Shown in pieces: positions 32,251-33,813 of a stretch of 33,813 nucleotides of DNA. The DNA lies in contig NZ_DATCSD010000371.1 of NCBI RefSeq assembly GCF_036568665.1, positions 1-33,813 on the forward strand. Reading direction: 5' to 3'. Below the pieces are notes generated by a model, which was not told the origin of the DNA, did not search any database, and worked only from the letters and a program-made list of their open reading frames with translations. Position numbers and translations under genes: made by a program. This DNA comes from Ohtaekwangia sp036568665 (GTDB lineage Bacteria; Bacteroidota; Bacteroidia; Cytophagales; Cyclobacteriaceae). Positions within the stretch are counted from its first letter, which is position 1, and every line of letters starts with the position of its first letter.

Positions 32251-33813
32251 CTACGGTATAAAACTTGTTTTATCGCGCGAGTACGTTAATGTGAGTGTAT
32301 GCATGGCACGAGTGCATGCTATATAGAGCATGCTGCGGTCTACATCCGTATGATAGTTGCGCGAGGATGCAAATGGTATGATCACTTCATCGAACTCCAG
32401 ACCTTTGGCCAGGTGTGCGGTGGTGATAATAATGCCATTCATAAAGGCTGTGCTATCCGGTGTGAGTAAATGTATACCGTGCGCTTTCACATCCTGGTAT
32501 AGCGTTTCAGCCTGCTCCAGTGTTTTGCAGATAATACCCAGTGATTGATACCCGGAAGTCTTGAATTGCGCGATCATCTCACGAACAGCAGCTCCTTCCT
32601 CCTGATTGCTTTCAAAGCGTTTAATTTCCGGAGCGCGGCCGTGGCGTTCCATAGGCACTACGTTGGGGTTGGGTGAAATCTGCTGCGCGAAAGCAGTGAT
32701 CTCGTAACTGGAACGATAGCTTCGGTATAGTCTTACTATATCTCCCTGCGGAAATACCTGTTCAATGCCTTCGGCTGAAGATGCGCTATACGGATTTACC
32801 TTTTGGCTTACATCCCCTAATATAGTCTTCTTGCAATGGAATAATCGCGACAGCACAGCATATTGTACCGGAGTATAGTCCTGCATCTCATCGATGAGCA
32901 GGTGTTTTACCTCATCGTATGTCTTCACACCTTCCAGCCGGATCTTGCAATAGATAAGCGGGAAAACATCGGAATACTCAAGCATACCGTTGGAGCCCAT
33001 CCTGAACAAATCCTCCCGCTTCATCCATTTGTAAAAGTCGCGGTACAGATCGAGCACGTTGTTAACCTTGAACATGCGTGGAATGGTTTCCCAGATCTGC
33101 GCCTTTTCACGACCGGTAAGTTTTCGTTTTGTCTGTGTGCGAACATAGTTCAGCACATCTTTCATTACTTCCTGGAATCGCTTTACGATCGGCATGCGAT
33201 GATAGGCTTTCAATCGCTCGATCATAAAAGGCCATGGTACGACAACACCCGCTACGCGAATCTCTTCTTCGGCCGGGGTAAAGTAATTATTCTCTACATA
33301 GATCAGGTAACGGTTTAGCATACCGAGAAACTCGAACGATGACTTGAACCTGATGCGTTCAATAAAGGCAGCGTCATGTTTTTCCAGTAAGGCCGATACC
33401 TGCTGAAAGAAAGTCTGAAAGGTATATTTGTTTTCGAGGAGTTCGGTTGCAAGCTCTTCGATTCCCATCTCGGGTATATGCTCCTCTCCCAACTCCGGTA
33501 ATACGTTGGATATATAGTCTGCAAATACCTTGTTAGGCGAAAGGATGAGTATATCTTTTGATGAAATGGATTCGCGGTAGCGATAAAGTAAAAATGCAAT
33601 GCGGTGCAGGGCGATAGAAGTTTTGCCCGAGCCTGCCACACCCTGGATGATCATGACCTGCGCAGTTTCATTGCGGATCACGGCGTTCTGATCGCGCTGA
33701 ATGGTGGCGACAATATTCTTCATCTTGTCGTCAGAAGATTTACTCAGCTCCTTCTGCAGTATATCATCGTGAATGTTTACAGCATTCTCGATCATAAACT
33801 CCATCTTGCTCTC
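32251..33813 (-). CDS. helD: HelD-like UvrD-family helicase, N-terminus beyond window
   Basis: 520 residues to the right edge; the frame is still open there (codons for E-S-K precede the Met at 33804), so about 200 N-terminal residues are outside the window. Motifs in order from that Met: 'MKNIVATIQRDQNAVIR', Walker A GVAGSGKTS (55-63), 'RIAFLLYRY', Walker B 'LLIDEMQDYTPVQY', GDVSQKVNP, 'YRSSYEI', 'TAHLAKGLEFDEV' and 'YIACTRAMHTLTL'. The 'VATIQ..QN.VIR' lead into Walker A and the Q-D-Y variant of DExQ are typical of HelD/YvgS-type proteins, which free stalled RNA polymerase from DNA. A general DNA helicase IV role is the alternative. Confidence 0.88.
   Translation of the reverse strand, partial: ESKMEFMIENAVNIHDDILQKELSKSSDDKMKNIVATIQRDQNAVIRNETAQVMIIQGVAGSGKTSIALHRIAFLLYRYRESISSKDILILSPNKVFADYISNVLPELGEEHIPEMGIEELATELLENKYTFQTFFQQVSALLEKHDAAFIERIRFKSSFEFLGMLNRYLIYVENNYFTPAEEEIRVAGVVVPWPFMIERLKAYHRMPIVKRFQEVMKDVLNYVRTQTKRKLTGREKAQIWETIPRMFKVNNVLDLYRDFYKWMKREDLFRMGSNGMLEYSDVFPLIYCKIRLEGVKTYDEVKHLLIDEMQDYTPVQYAVLSRLFHCKKTILGDVSQKVNPYSASSAEGIEQVFPQGDIVRLYRSYRSSYEITAFAQQISPNPNVVPMERHGRAPEIKRFESNQEEGAAVREMIAQFKTSGYQSLGIICKTLEQAETLYQDVKAHGIHLLTPDSTAFMNGIIITTAHLAKGLEFDEVIIPFASSRNYHTDVDRSMLYIACTRAMHTLTLTYSRDKTSFIP

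Overview
The window is chromosomal DNA from a Bacteroidota bacterium, most likely a Chitinophagaceae-type soil or freshwater organism. Supporting signs are the Bacteroidota-type promoters (TTG, then 19-22 bases, then TAnnTTTG), the general lack of Shine-Dalgarno sequences, a secreted repeat protein ending in a type IX secretion (T9SS type A) sorting domain, LytS/LytTR pairs, and many small secreted proteins of unknown role. I found no rRNA, tRNA, CRISPR array, transposase or phage gene. One gene runs off each edge.

Region by region. 1-5365 is a stress-type cluster: a flavin/pyridoxamine-oxidase-fold protein and a DUF892 ferritin-like protein in one operon, a Gre-like RNA polymerase secondary-channel factor, a YtxH membrane protein, an Hsp20 chaperone with an unusually strong ribosome binding site and its own terminator, and a type II Ca2+-class P-type ATPase. 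5617-13386 holds secreted and housekeeping genes: a LamG-like protein, a secreted DinB protein, an XRE/DUF2975 regulator-membrane pair with a clear promoter-operator, an SDR dehydrogenase with an AraC regulator, and a YcaQ-family DNA glycosylase. 13390-17412 has a membrane histidine kinase with a small unknown partner, then a MocR/GabR-type regulator divergent from a secreted protein. 17413-18454 is a GNAT acetyltransferase flanked on both sides by inverted intergenic repeats.

18455-24032 is the most interesting part. Three kinase-like genes run leftward as one operon: a PAS-LytS protein that has lost its phosphoacceptor histidine, a PAS-HisKA protein that keeps its histidine but has lost the ATP-binding motifs, and an intact CHASE3 histidine kinase. 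They diverge from a canonical LytS sensor and LytTR response regulator, with a LytTR-like direct repeat in the shared intergenic region. The arrangement suggests a signalling module built partly from pseudokinases.

24162-33813 holds a YdjM-like membrane hydrolase, a CDP-alcohol phosphatidyltransferase, an NTF2-like secreted protein, a second DinB protein, a candidate structured small RNA (about 27741-27886, minus strand) with its own promoter element and intrinsic terminator, a secreted Gfo/Idh/MocA oxidoreductase, a large 17-repeat 'ELW..DGT' T9SS-secreted protein, and the C-terminal two thirds of a HelD-like UvrD-family helicase.
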